Shown: positions 33,672 to 42,386 of the stretch, piece by piece
How positions within the stretch are numbered: the stretch's first letter is position 1
How the letters are laid out: the number at the start of each line of letters is the position of its first letter
Source of the DNA: JAJFKB01 sp965230515
GTDB lineage: Bacteria; Pseudomonadota; Gammaproteobacteria; Pseudomonadales; IMCC2047
Length of the DNA stretch: 64,000 bases
Assembly: GCA_965230515.1 (NCBI GenBank)
Contig: OZ246007.1
Span: forward strand, 434,001-498,000
Direction: 5' to 3'
The notes under the pieces: model-generated
The model's input: the letters and a program-made list of their open reading frames with translations, nothing else
The model's database searches: none
Told to the model about the DNA's origin: nothing
Translations under genes and position numbers: made by a program

Positions 33672-35331
33672 CTTGCCCGGCGACCACGATTTGATTCCGC
33701 CCATTTTCTTTGGCCTGGTAAAGCGCCTGATCCGCAATCTCAATCAGGGTTTTGGTTTCCGTTGCCCCTTTAAGCGAAACGGCTATGCCTGCGCTAAAAG
33801 TGCAACTAAAGGTTTCCCGGCCAGCAAGATGATGAATATTAGCAAAACGCTCACGTAACTCGTCGATGATCTTCAGAGCAATATCGCCGTCGGTTTCCGG
33901 CAGAATAATACCAAACTCCTCCCCGCCATATCGACCCACCTGGTCAATCTGCCGAAGCCTGTCCTGCAGCAGATTGGCGATACTCTTGAGCACCCGGTCA
34001 CCGGCAGCATGCCCGTATTGATCATTGACCTTTTTAAAATGATCCAGATCCAACAACACAAAACTCAAACGGCTATTCTGGCGGCTTGCCCTCGCCAACT
34101 CTGCATCTAACTGCTGTTTGAGACAACTGTGATTCAACACCCCGGTTAAACCATCGTAATACATCAATGCACCCAGAGCTCTGGTGCGTTCTGCACGATG
34201 TGCTACGGCTTTGACCAGATGATCATCACGAATTGGCTTCTCCAAAAAATCATCACCCTGCTGCAATGCCAATAGCTGTTTGTCCAGATCCTCCTCGGTC
34301 GAAAGAAAAACCACCGGAATACTGAACAGTTCCTGATGCTGGCGTACCACCTGCGCCGCCTCAATTCCTGAAACTTTTTCCATGTGAATATCCATTAAAA
34401 TAAGCTCTGGCCGAAATTCAACCATGGCCTTAAAAATCATTTCCGGTTTATTGAGAGTTTGCGCATGCATGCCGGCTTTCTGCAACACCAACGCATAATG
34501 GTCCGCCAGTTTGGGATCATCATCAATGATCAGAATACGATAAGGCTCCTGCTTATGTCGCATCAGCAAACGATCGAGGTAACTAACCAGAGCCGGCACA
34601 TCCACAGGTTTCATCATATAAGCACTTCCACCCGCCCTGACCGCAGCAAGCCGAGCTTCCCAGTCGCCTCGTGCAGAAGTGAACACCACTGAAAGCGGTT
34701 CATTTTGCGGGCTTTTATGATCAACCAGCGAGGCCAATTGTGCCGGTGTCAGCTTCTCTCCGGCATACTCAACATCCATGATCAACACCGCCGGTATACT
34801 TTCCTGCAGCGCCTTTGCAGCCTCCTCAACAACGGCAAACACTTTGACCTCGTAACCAAAATTACCAAGCTGGGCAGCTATCTCCCGACCGACCGGTGCT
34901 TCTTCTTCAATAAGGTAGACCTGGTACCCAAGTTGATCCTGCCTGGTCTGTAACGGCAGTGTTTGAGTCGGCTCATCACGGTTAACGGCGTCTTGAGCAG
35001 GCCCCTCAGCAGCGAGTTGATAGAGCCGCTGTACACCCAGACGCAGGTTGGTCAGCGCACGGGCGTCTATATTCTGCCCGTGATCAATGATGAACCGTAA
35101 ATCAAGCTCAAGCTGGCGGGCACTTTGGCCCAATTTTGGATAACCAAATGTCGCTGCCGACCCCGACAATTTGTGAACCTGTCGATAGAGCTCTTTAAGA
35201 CCTCCAGCAGGTACACGGCCTGCTTCCAACTGATCAATGGTGATAGCGATGCTGCCCAGCCGCTCGGAAAGACTTTCCGAATATTCCCTGGCAAGTTGCT
35301 GCAGCTGCTGCTCTATTTCAGTTGTGTCCAT
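33655..35331 (-). CDS. Hpt-REC-REC-GGDEF protein (diguanylate cyclase of a phosphorelay)
   Basis: The 558-residue cytoplasmic protein combines four modules. An Hpt domain has His53 in VHKLSGSAATFG. A first receiver (about 137-255) has Asp186 in IMDVEY but an altered acidic pocket (IEEEAP). A second receiver (about 265-385) has IDDD and Asp314 in LMDIHM with a Lys in EKPI. A GGDEF domain has GGEEF at 469-473 and an RxxD inhibitory site (RQID). It is the first gene of a three-gene set with the heme-PAS kinase and a single receiver. The layout suggests kinase to receiver to Hpt relay ending in cyclic-di-GMP synthesis; the order is inferred. Confidence 0.93.
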   Translation of the reverse strand: MDTTEIEQQLQQLAREYSESLSERLGSIAITIDQLEAGRVPAGGLKELYRQVHKLSGSAATFGYPKLGQSARQLELDLRFIIDHGQNIDARALTNLRLGVQRLYQLAAEGPAQDAVNRDEPTQTLPLQTRQDQLGYQVYLIEEEAPVGREIAAQLGNFGYEVKVFAVVEEAAKALQESIPAVLIMDVEYAGEKLTPAQLASLVDHKSPQNEPLSVVFTSARGDWEARLAAVRAGGSAYMMKPVDVPALVSYLDRLLMRHKQEPYRILIIDDDPKLADHYALVLQKAGMHAQTLNKPEMIFKAMVEFRPELILMDIHMEKVSGIEAAQVVRQHQELFSIPVVFLSTEEDLDKQLLALQQGDDFLEKPIRDDHLVKAVAHRAERTRALGALMYYDGLTGVLNHSCLKQQLDAELARASRQNSRLSFVLLDLDHFKKVNDQYGHAAGDRVLKSIANLLQDRLRQIDQVGRYGGEEFGIILPETDGDIALKIIDELRERFANIHHLAGRETFSCTFSAGIAVSLKGATETKTLIEIADQALYQAKENGRNQIVVAGQDVTAP

Positions 35332-35625
35332 CCTAGATACCTGGTCATTATTGCTATTGTTGTTTGATTCGCGTCATGCGCCTGCATGCCGAATCATGGT
35401 ACTATACCACTAAATTTCTCTCTTATTATGGCATTCGGGCAGTAATTTGTCGGGGTTGAGTACCAACCGGTCTGTCGTATGGCGCGCAACTCCCCGTTTG
35501 CAGCCTAATAACTAAAAATACTATTTTAATCAATTCGGCGCACGGTTCCAGCGCCTATATAAAACAGATAGTTCTCACACGATTGTGCAAGCCTGTGCAG
35601 AACGATAAAGATAAAAGGCAGTGTT

Positions 35626-37353
35626 ATGGAAGGCGCTCGAATCTTAATTCTTGAAGATGATCCTTTTGAAGCGGAGCAATTACAGCTAAACCTTACCGAA
35701 AGGGGTTACCACGTCCTTGCGGTGGTAGATAACGCCAAGGATTGCATGGAGTATATCCGCGGTGGTGAGATCGACCTGTTGATTATCGATATCATACTGG
35801 AAGGTGAAATGGACGGTATCGATGTCGCCGAGATGATAGGCCGTTTTTACAATATGCCTTTTATCTATCTGACGGCTCATGGCACGGATGAGCTACTGAC
35901 CCGTGCGGAGCAAACCCGGCCGGTCGCCTATCTGCTAAAACCCTACCGAATCAAGGAGCTGGATTTCATGATTCGGGTAGGCCTTGAGCGTTGGAAACAG
36001 GAGCAGCGGCTGCAGCGGGAAAAAGCCAAAGCTGAAGCGGACCTTTGGCAACTGGCAACCCATGATCCATTAACCCAGCTACCTAACCGGGATCTGTTTA
36101 TCAACAGACTGGAACGGGCGATTCGTAAGGCGCGGCGCGCCAATACTCATATCGGCCTGCTGTTTATCGATCTGGATCATTTTAAGGAGATTAATGACAG
36201 TTTCGGACACTTTGTCGGTGATCAGATCCTACAGAGTGTTGCCCGTCATTTGGAAGAGCATACCCGTGCGGATGATACGGTTGCACGTTTGGGTGGAGAT
36301 GAATTCACCGTCATCATTGATGAATTGGATGACTTGCAGAATATCGGGATTTTCGGTCAAAAACTGATTGATTCCTTTAACAAACCTTTTTCGGCGGGAA
36401 AGCTTCAGTTTACGCTCAACACAAGCATCGGAATCAGCCTTTACCCGGAGGATGGCACTAATCCGGCAACACTGCTGCGTAATGCCGATGCGGCCATGTA
36501 TCGTGCAAAAGCAGAAGGTCGTAGCAATTTTCAATTTTATACATCCGACATGACCGAACGAGCACGCAAGCGAGTGCAGATTGAGTCGGAATTGCAAATT
36601 GCGTTGGAACAAAACCAGTTTGTTTTGCATTATCAACCACAGTTTAATATGGAAACCAATCGTTTTGAGGGTGCTGAAGCGCTTATTCGCTGGCAGCACC
36701 CCGAAAAAGGGCTTATTCAGCCGCTTGATTTTATACCGATTGCGGAGAAAACAGGACAGATTGTTGCTATCGGCAGGTGGGTGCTGGAGACTGTTTGTAC
36801 CAAACTGGCAGACTGGCAACAAAAAGGCATCCAGGCGGGAAAGATAGCTATCAACATATCCCAAAGGCAGGTGACAAGACTCAATTTTATCGACCAGATC
36901 AAAGAAACAATACAACAAACACAATGCAATCCGAGTCAGTTGGAGCTGGAGATCACCGAAAGTTTGCTGATCGCCAACCCGGAGCAGATAGCCGCTGAGC
37001 TAGAACAGCTTAGAACGCTGGGCTGCACGATAGCGATTGATGATTTTGGCACCGGTTTTTCATCGCTGAGTTATCTGAAAAAATTCCCCATCAACAAGTT
37101 AAAAATAGACCGCACATTTATTAAGGATTTACCAAAAGACATAAATGACAGCGCAATTACCCAGGCCATAATTGCTTTAGGCAAAAATCTTGATCTGGAA
37201 GTTATCGCTGAAGGTGTTGAGACAGAAGCGCAGGCCAGTTTTATAAAAGAACATGACTGCCGGTATTGTCAGGGGTTTTATTTTAGCAAGCCATTACCCG
37301 AGGATGCTTTTCTGGAATTTATCAACAACCAGTCTGCGGGTTCAGTCAGTTAA
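35626..37353 (+). CDS. REC-GGDEF-EAL cyclic-di-GMP regulator
   Basis: The 575-residue cytoplasmic protein has a receiver (1-120; EDD pocket, Asp55 in LIIDII, Lys in LLKPYR), a GGDEF domain with intact GGDEF at 223-227 and RADD inhibitory site, and an EAL domain. The EAL motif starts at Glu351 (EALIRW), with DDFGTGFSSLSYL, KIDRTFI and EGVETE all present, so it may both make and degrade cyclic di-GMP. It is divergent from the Hpt-REC-REC-GGDEF operon, 294 bases apart, and could be another target of the same kinase. The receiver resembles the DUF-like REC with GEMDG after the phosphoacceptor. Confidence 0.94.
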   Translation: MEGARILILEDDPFEAEQLQLNLTERGYHVLAVVDNAKDCMEYIRGGEIDLLIIDIILEGEMDGIDVAEMIGRFYNMPFIYLTAHGTDELLTRAEQTRPVAYLLKPYRIKELDFMIRVGLERWKQEQRLQREKAKAEADLWQLATHDPLTQLPNRDLFINRLERAIRKARRANTHIGLLFIDLDHFKEINDSFGHFVGDQILQSVARHLEEHTRADDTVARLGGDEFTVIIDELDDLQNIGIFGQKLIDSFNKPFSAGKLQFTLNTSIGISLYPEDGTNPATLLRNADAAMYRAKAEGRSNFQFYTSDMTERARKRVQIESELQIALEQNQFVLHYQPQFNMETNRFEGAEALIRWQHPEKGLIQPLDFIPIAEKTGQIVAIGRWVLETVCTKLADWQQKGIQAGKIAINISQRQVTRLNFIDQIKETIQQTQCNPSQLELEITESLLIANPEQIAAELEQLRTLGCTIAIDDFGTGFSSLSYLKKFPINKLKIDRTFIKDLPKDINDSAITQAIIALGKNLDLEVIAEGVETEAQASFIKEHDCRYCQGFYFSKPLPEDAFLEFINNQSAGSVS

Positions 37354-37705
37354 CTTGCCGAACTCAGCGCACCGCACCAACAGCTAATTGGACTTTTTTT
37401 GTTTTACCATTAAGAACATGAGGTTATAGCCACTATTTTGATGACGGCTTTAAAAAGCGTTCGCAACCCCAAGAACCTTGTGTGCAGTGCAAAATAATTT
37501 TTTCTTGTAAAACATCAAGTTATGAGCATTCCAAATAACTATAAAAATAGCCGGTGATAGAATAAATTAATCATCGACATTCCGGGTTAATTTCGTTTTA
37601 CTTGATGGTCGCTTAGCTTAAAAAGTGCTTATCCGGTTTTTAATTTACGCTGCGGTAAGCCAAGAAATGAATATCTCAAGATTTTCAACCAGGAGGCAAG
37701 CCTAT
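37354..37705. other. Intergenic region upstream of rmf
   Basis: These 352 bases lie between the REC-GGDEF-EAL stop and the rmf start. They are AT-rich, with T-runs, and must contain the rmf promoter. I see no clear terminator for the upstream gene, no RNA gene and no convincing promoter hexamers. An in-frame upstream extension of rmf to 37625 exists but lacks homology to RMF. Confidence 0.4.
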
Positions 37706-37915
37706 ATGAAATCACAGAAACGAGACACCAGTATTCGTGCCTATAAAAAAGGATACCAAGCCGGAATTGTTGGCAAAGCAAAGGATACCTGCCCACTCAA
37801 CAGAGAGCCGGAAAGACAGCAGTGGCTAATGGGATGGCGAGAGGGTCGACAGGATAACTGGGACGGACTGACAGGTGTTTCAGGTGTTTCTAAGACTGCG
37901 GAAATGTATCATTAA
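37706..37915 (+). CDS. rmf: Ribosome modulation factor
   Basis: The 69-residue basic protein binds 70S ribosomes and drives 100S dimer formation in stationary phase. The core KSQKRDTSIRAYKKGYQAGI, CPLNREPERQQWLMGWREGR is clearly RMF; a 14-residue tail makes it longer than the 55-residue E. coli protein. The start at 37706 is fixed by a perfect AGGAGG at 37691-37696 and by family alignment; the frame upstream is not RMF-like. A strong terminator follows 24 bases after the stop. In Pseudomonas-type genomes rmf lies near pyrD, but here they are about 9.4 kb apart. Confidence 0.95.
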   Translation: MKSQKRDTSIRAYKKGYQAGIVGKAKDTCPLNREPERQQWLMGWREGRQDNWDGLTGVSGVSKTAEMYH

Positions 37916-37938
37916 TTAGTCCTTTTATCATACTTTTA

Positions 37939-37970
37939 AGCCCGGTAGAGAGCGTCTATCGGGCTTTTTT
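37939..37970 (+). terminator. Rho-independent terminator of rmf
   Basis: An 11-base stem, 37939-37949 (agcccggtaga) with 37955-37965 (tctatcgggct), has one G-T pair and a five-base loop, followed by a T-run to 37970. Confidence 0.9.
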
Positions 37971-38000
37971 ATGGAACTTACGAAGTTTAAGTTCCATAAA
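37968..38000. repeat. Perfect 13-bp inverted repeat abutting the POT transporter gene
   Basis: TTTATGGAACTTA at 37968-37980 is perfectly complementary to TAAGTTCCATAAA at 37988-38000, with a seven-base loop. It starts inside the rmf terminator T-run and ends one base before the stop codon of the POT gene. No T-run follows it on the minus strand, so a classic terminator role for the POT gene is uncertain. Confidence 0.75.
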
Positions 38001-39562
38001 CTAGTGTACACCATGCATCCTTTTCCTAAGCATCGGGACTAATAAAAACAGCACCACGGATACGGAAATGGCAAACCACCCGACATTTGCGTATACCTCA
38101 ATCACACGCGCCGTTCTCTCTCCCTGATCAACTATGGTTGCGTCACCACCAGCACCACCCGTCATAATGGCAATCTGTCCCGCAATAAAGTTAGCGGCGG
38201 CAAAAGCAAGAAACCAGATGCCCATCATCATACCAACGATTTTTTTAAGGCTAAGCTTGGTTACAACCGACAAACCAACCGGGGAAAGGCAAAGTTCACC
38301 AGTAGTATGCAGCAGATAGACAAGCACCAGCCAGACCATGCCTGTTAAACCGTTGTCACCGGCGAGTTTTGCACCAAACACCAACACCAAAAAGCCCAAC
38401 CCCACCTGTAGAATTGCGAACCCGAATTTGGTGGGTGTCGAAGGTTCCCAGCCTTTTCTGGCCAGCCAGACCCATAATGCTGAAAAGATCGGCGCGAGCA
38501 TAAAAATAAAGAACGCATTAAGTGACTGAAACATTGACGCGGGAATCTCCATGCCGAGCAGCACGCGATCCACTGAACGGTCAGCAAACACATTCAATGA
38601 TGAGCCGGCCTGTTCAAACAGCGACCAGAATAATACCGAAAAGATGATCAGTACAGATAGCACCAGCATGCGGTCCCTATCCACCTTATCGCATTCCATA
38701 AATGCATAATACAACACCAGTAATATCGCGATGCCGCCTATACCCAGCAGCACATGCCCCACTAATTCCTGGTACTGTATCAGTTGCCAGATCACCACCA
38801 CACCCAACAGTCCACCGAGATAAATAAATGCTTCGCGATTTAGCCCCACAAAAAGCGGCTCCCGAAGCATTTCTGTGGCGGGCGGATGAGCTTTGTCTTT
38901 TAGTAAGTTGTTGCCCCTTAGAAAAACAACCAGGCCAAAAAGCATGCCGAATCCGGCAAGACCAACCCGTAACCCCACCCGTAGGTCTGACCCAGCCAAC
39001 CACATAACAGTGCCGAAAAGAAAGCCCCTAAATTAATCCCCATATAGAAAATAGTAAATCCACTATCCCGTCTGGGATCATCCCGCTCATAAAGCGAACC
39101 GACGATAGTTGAAATATTCGCTTTCAGAAAACCTACGCCGGTAATAATCAGGGCCAATGACAGATAAAAAATCTGTAAATATAATGGGTTACGAACAACT
39201 TCTCCACCCTGCCTGAAGGATTCAGGCCCTTCAAAAGCCATACCAAAATGCCCAAGCACCAGCAAAATGGCACCAAAGGTCACCGCTTTGACTGAACCAA
39301 GATAGCGGTCGGCCAGCACACCACCAATGAGAGGGGTGACATAATTCAGTGCCGTATAGGCACCATATATCAGATAAGCTTTTTGATCGGAAAACAGAAA
39401 ATGCTGCGTCAGGTAGAAAACCAGCAAGGCTCTCATACCATAGTATGAAAAACGTTCCCATAACTCCGTAAAAAACAGAACGTATAGCCCTTTGGGGTGC
39501 CCTAGAATATCGTCACTTTGCCTCGGCAGATTTGCGTCTGCTGTACCTTCATTAACCGGCAT
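38001..39562 (-). pseudogene. POT-family peptide/proton symporter, frameshifted
   Basis: The N-terminal 200 residues (GLYVLFFTELWERFSYYGMRA, LIGGVLADRYLG, GFLKANISTIVG, FTIFYMGINLGAF) and the C-terminal 325 residues (LFWSLFEQAGSSLNVFADR, LAPIFSALWVWL, TTGELCLSPVGLS) are both clear proton-dependent oligopeptide transporter sequences, but lie in different frames. The switch is near 38963-38966. GWGYG should continue directly to GLAGFGMLFG; one base is missing after TACGGGTT. All other parts look intact, so this is a recent inactivation or a sequence error. If real, translation stops 12 codons after the shift. The full protein would be about 520 residues with 12-14 helices. Confidence 0.85.
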
Positions 39563-39706
39563 TATTGTTATTTCCTCTACTCAACTATTTTCACATGTAC
39601 CCGGATAAGATTCATCCATCTGTTTTAATCCCTTTCCCACATTAAGGGTATCGCGAAAGGTAAGAAAGACGCACGCCCTCTGCCCAAAGACAGGAGAGAA
39701 AGACCT

Positions 39707-39796
39707 CCTCTCCCTCTGGGAGAGGAATGAGGTGAGGGCATTCTTGCAACCTATTGTTATTACCCCTCACCCTAACCCTCTCCCTGAGGGAGAGGG
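39707..39796. repeat. Inverted pair of REP-like palindromic repeats
   Basis: Unit one starts at 39707 with CCTCTCCC-TCT-GGGAGAGG (to 39725) and continues with a GAGGTGAGGG-type tail to about 39738. Unit two (39764-39796) is nearly its reverse complement, ending in CCCTCTCCC-TGA-GGGAGAGGG (39776-39796). The units share about 32 bases in opposite orientation, separated by about 25 bases. This is the layout of REP doublets in gammaproteobacteria. It is downstream of both the acylase (ends 39832) and lies between it and the POT gene. Confidence 0.8.
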
Positions 39797-39831
39797 GAAA
39801 GTAATGAAGATTGTGCAGAAAAAATCAAACG

Positions 39832-42318
39832 TCAGTACAGGATTCGCGTTTTGAGTTCAGCCATCTGTTCCACCTGGTATCTTTCAAATGGCAACGATTT
39901 GTAACCAAAGTTCTGATAAAGCTCCATCTGGTCTTTATAGTGTTTCGCCGGTGTTCCGTCCGGGGCTATAAATCCACTCTGGCCCGGCGCAAAAACATCA
40001 ACGCCAGTAATTTTCTTATCTTTGGCAACAAAACGGTTATTCTCCGAACCGCGATTCATGATAACGGGTAGTTGGGGTTGGTTATCCGATAGCGCCTGTG
40101 GGGCACCCCTAAAGTTATAGGGTCTGAACTGAAGCGGATGTGGCTCCATTTTCCACTCCTTAAGGTCTGTACCAAAACGCGTCTCTAGCTGCTTAACCGC
40201 TTGCTCAAAGGTTTTCAGCAATACAGCGTTCGACGACTCGCCATTTAAAAAATCATAGCGGCTTTGGCCATCCAGATTCCTGACCAGAAGTTTAATGCCT
40301 GGTGAAACCGCTACGGCACCCTTTATCGACTCTATCGGATAACCGGGAGAGGCAAAGCGGTAAAAGAAAGCGTCGCCCACATCATCCTTAAACACATACT
40401 CCAGTAATGCTTTGAGCCAGACATCCATAATGGCCGGACCTGCACTGTCAAAGTACCCGTCATTGTTTTTATCCCACCAGTATTTGTCCCAACCTTGCAG
40501 GCTTTGCAGAGCTTTTTGCTGTAGCCCTGTCGAATCTTTACCCTCAAAGGCAGCATTCAGTGCTGGCAACAGATAAGCCACATTGAGGTCTGCAAAAGAA
40601 CTTCTGGCGTTGATTGCCCACATTTGATCCGGATTCAGGCGTTCCTGGGCATCCAACTCATCTATAAGCACATTTGCGCGATCTGCTTTCGACCAGTTTC
40701 TCCACCATAGATCGGAACTATTCCAGCCTCGTTCTGGCCGATTATTCCAGTTTACAATATAGCCTTGTTCCGGATTAAGGGCAGTTGGGTTTTCTTCAAA
40801 AGGCAAAATCCCCTGCCAATCCATGGAACCATCACCAGGCACCGGTAAGCGTGTGTCCTGTTGTTCCTGTCTGATTGGATACTTACCTGAAAGCGTATAA
40901 CCGATGTTGCCGGATTTATCGAGGTAATAAAAATTGATATTGGTCGCCATTTTCTTAATCTGGCCGCGGAGTTCCTCAATTGTTTTTGCTTTGGCCAATT
41001 CAACCCAGGCGATACCGGTCTCCACTTCAGACCCTTCCCAGGTCCTTTTCTGGCTATAGGCAATGCCGTTTTTCTGGTCCATCTGAATTACCGGTCCATA
41101 AACACTTCGAAATACGGTAAATTCAACTGGATCAGCACCCTTAACGGCGATCAACTCCTGTCTCACCTCAAAATCCCGATACACGCCATTGTGCAGATAC
41201 TGCGTCTGATTCTCCGGATTAAGCTTTAATTCAAAAATATCCACCTGATCGCCAAACCCTGCCGTTGAGCCCCAGCCCACGTTTCCGTTATGGGCGAATA
41301 GCATAAGCGGATAAGCCAGCATGGTATTACCCACCACATCAAACCCTGCGCCATGTAGCCCGACACCATAGACATAGGAGGGGTTTGCCCAACCAAACTG
41401 AGGGCCATTGACCAGCACAGCTTTGGCTCCGCGTACTTTTTTCTTGTTCACCAGCCAGACATTGCTGGTGGTGCTGAATCCCGACCTGCCTGAAATACCG
41501 CTTTGCGATAGGTGTTCCCTGTTATAAATACGCCGCTTCTCAGGGCTCAGTGCATTAAACTTTCCACTGAGATGAAAGGCCTCGCGTGCCGGAGTTTTGG
41601 CCTTTGGGTTTAGCCCGGCCAGATAACCTGGAGGCGACATCTCTGCAATCTGAGCACCGGTCGTTGTCAATTCCGGGACAGTTGTTGGTGACTGGCCATC
41701 CAGAGGGGGCAAGGTTGCATCGAAGATTGCCCATCCTTTTTCGTTCCCGTGCTGTTTTACCAGATCCTGATAAAACGCCAGGTTACTGATCTCTTCGTTA
41801 AAATCCGCATAACGATAGGCCATTGTTCCGGCAAACAGCATCACCACGTCATATGCTTCCCAATGCTGCGGCTCAAAACCATGATGGATAAATTCATAAG
41901 GTAACAGGTTTTCCGGATCGTCCTTTATCTCATCAATCCACCGGTTAAACCCTGCCGCGTATCCCTCAAAAACATCCTTTTGCTCTGGCGTGAGCTGGTC
42001 TATCTGCTTTTTAATACTGTCCGGATTAAAACCCTGCCTTACCTGTTTATCCAGATCGAGATAATCCGCTCCCATTACCTCAGCGACTGTCCCCAGAACG
42101 GAGCGTCTGGTCATTGCCATCTGAAATAATCGATCCTGAGCTACTGCATAGCCATAACCATAAAACAGACCGAAGTTGCTTTCTGCATAGATATGGGGAA
42201 CGCCATAATTATCACGAACAATTTCAACTCGGTTTTGCTTATTGCCGGTGAGTGAATCACCGCAGGAGATGAGTAACAAGCCCAACAGGCATATCAAAAA
42301 AGCCTTGCCATAGCGCAT
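39832..42318 (-). CDS. Lipoprotein penicillin-acylase-family N-terminal nucleophile hydrolase
   Basis: The 828-residue precursor hydrolyses amide bonds of acylated compounds. A lipoprotein signal (LLLISCGD, Cys19) targets it to the envelope. The alpha part (about 30-280) shows VEIVRDNYGVPHIYAES and GYGYAVAQDRLFQM. A linker is followed by the predicted nucleophile Ser285 in TSNVW, the SNxW start of the beta chain after autocleavage. Further motifs include NGPQFGW and GRWAL-like GWGSTAGFGDQVDIF. Family members act on beta-lactams or N-acyl homoserine lactones; the substrate here is unknown. It lies 68 bases after the TonB receptor, with a terminator between. Confidence 0.92.
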   Translation of the reverse strand: MRYGKAFLICLLGLLLISCGDSLTGNKQNRVEIVRDNYGVPHIYAESNFGLFYGYGYAVAQDRLFQMAMTRRSVLGTVAEVMGADYLDLDKQVRQGFNPDSIKKQIDQLTPEQKDVFEGYAAGFNRWIDEIKDDPENLLPYEFIHHGFEPQHWEAYDVVMLFAGTMAYRYADFNEEISNLAFYQDLVKQHGNEKGWAIFDATLPPLDGQSPTTVPELTTTGAQIAEMSPPGYLAGLNPKAKTPAREAFHLSGKFNALSPEKRRIYNREHLSQSGISGRSGFSTTSNVWLVNKKKVRGAKAVLVNGPQFGWANPSYVYGVGLHGAGFDVVGNTMLAYPLMLFAHNGNVGWGSTAGFGDQVDIFELKLNPENQTQYLHNGVYRDFEVRQELIAVKGADPVEFTVFRSVYGPVIQMDQKNGIAYSQKRTWEGSEVETGIAWVELAKAKTIEELRGQIKKMATNINFYYLDKSGNIGYTLSGKYPIRQEQQDTRLPVPGDGSMDWQGILPFEENPTALNPEQGYIVNWNNRPERGWNSSDLWWRNWSKADRANVLIDELDAQERLNPDQMWAINARSSFADLNVAYLLPALNAAFEGKDSTGLQQKALQSLQGWDKYWWDKNNDGYFDSAGPAIMDVWLKALLEYVFKDDVGDAFFYRFASPGYPIESIKGAVAVSPGIKLLVRNLDGQSRYDFLNGESSNAVLLKTFEQAVKQLETRFGTDLKEWKMEPHPLQFRPYNFRGAPQALSDNQPQLPVIMNRGSENNRFVAKDKKITGVDVFAPGQSGFIAPDGTPAKHYKDQMELYQNFGYKSLPFERYQVEQMAELKTRILY

Positions 42319-42345
42319 TGGTAAATTCCTTGATGTTAAAAGGCA

Positions 42346-42371
42346 AAACGGGCACCCAGGGGTGCCCGTTT
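42346..42371 (-). terminator. Rho-independent terminator after the TonB-dependent receptor
   Basis: AAACGGGCACC with GGTGCCCGTTT forms an 11-base perfect stem (42346-42356 with 42361-42371). On the minus strand it is followed by TTTTGCCTTTTAA. It should end most receptor transcripts before the acylase gene. Confidence 0.85.
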
Positions 42372-42386
42372 ATCACCTCGTTCAGT

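Noticed and set aside
38940..38990. Programmed frameshifting in the POT transporter
   Set aside because: There is no slippery heptamer or stimulatory structure at the switch; a one-base deletion or sequencing error is simpler.
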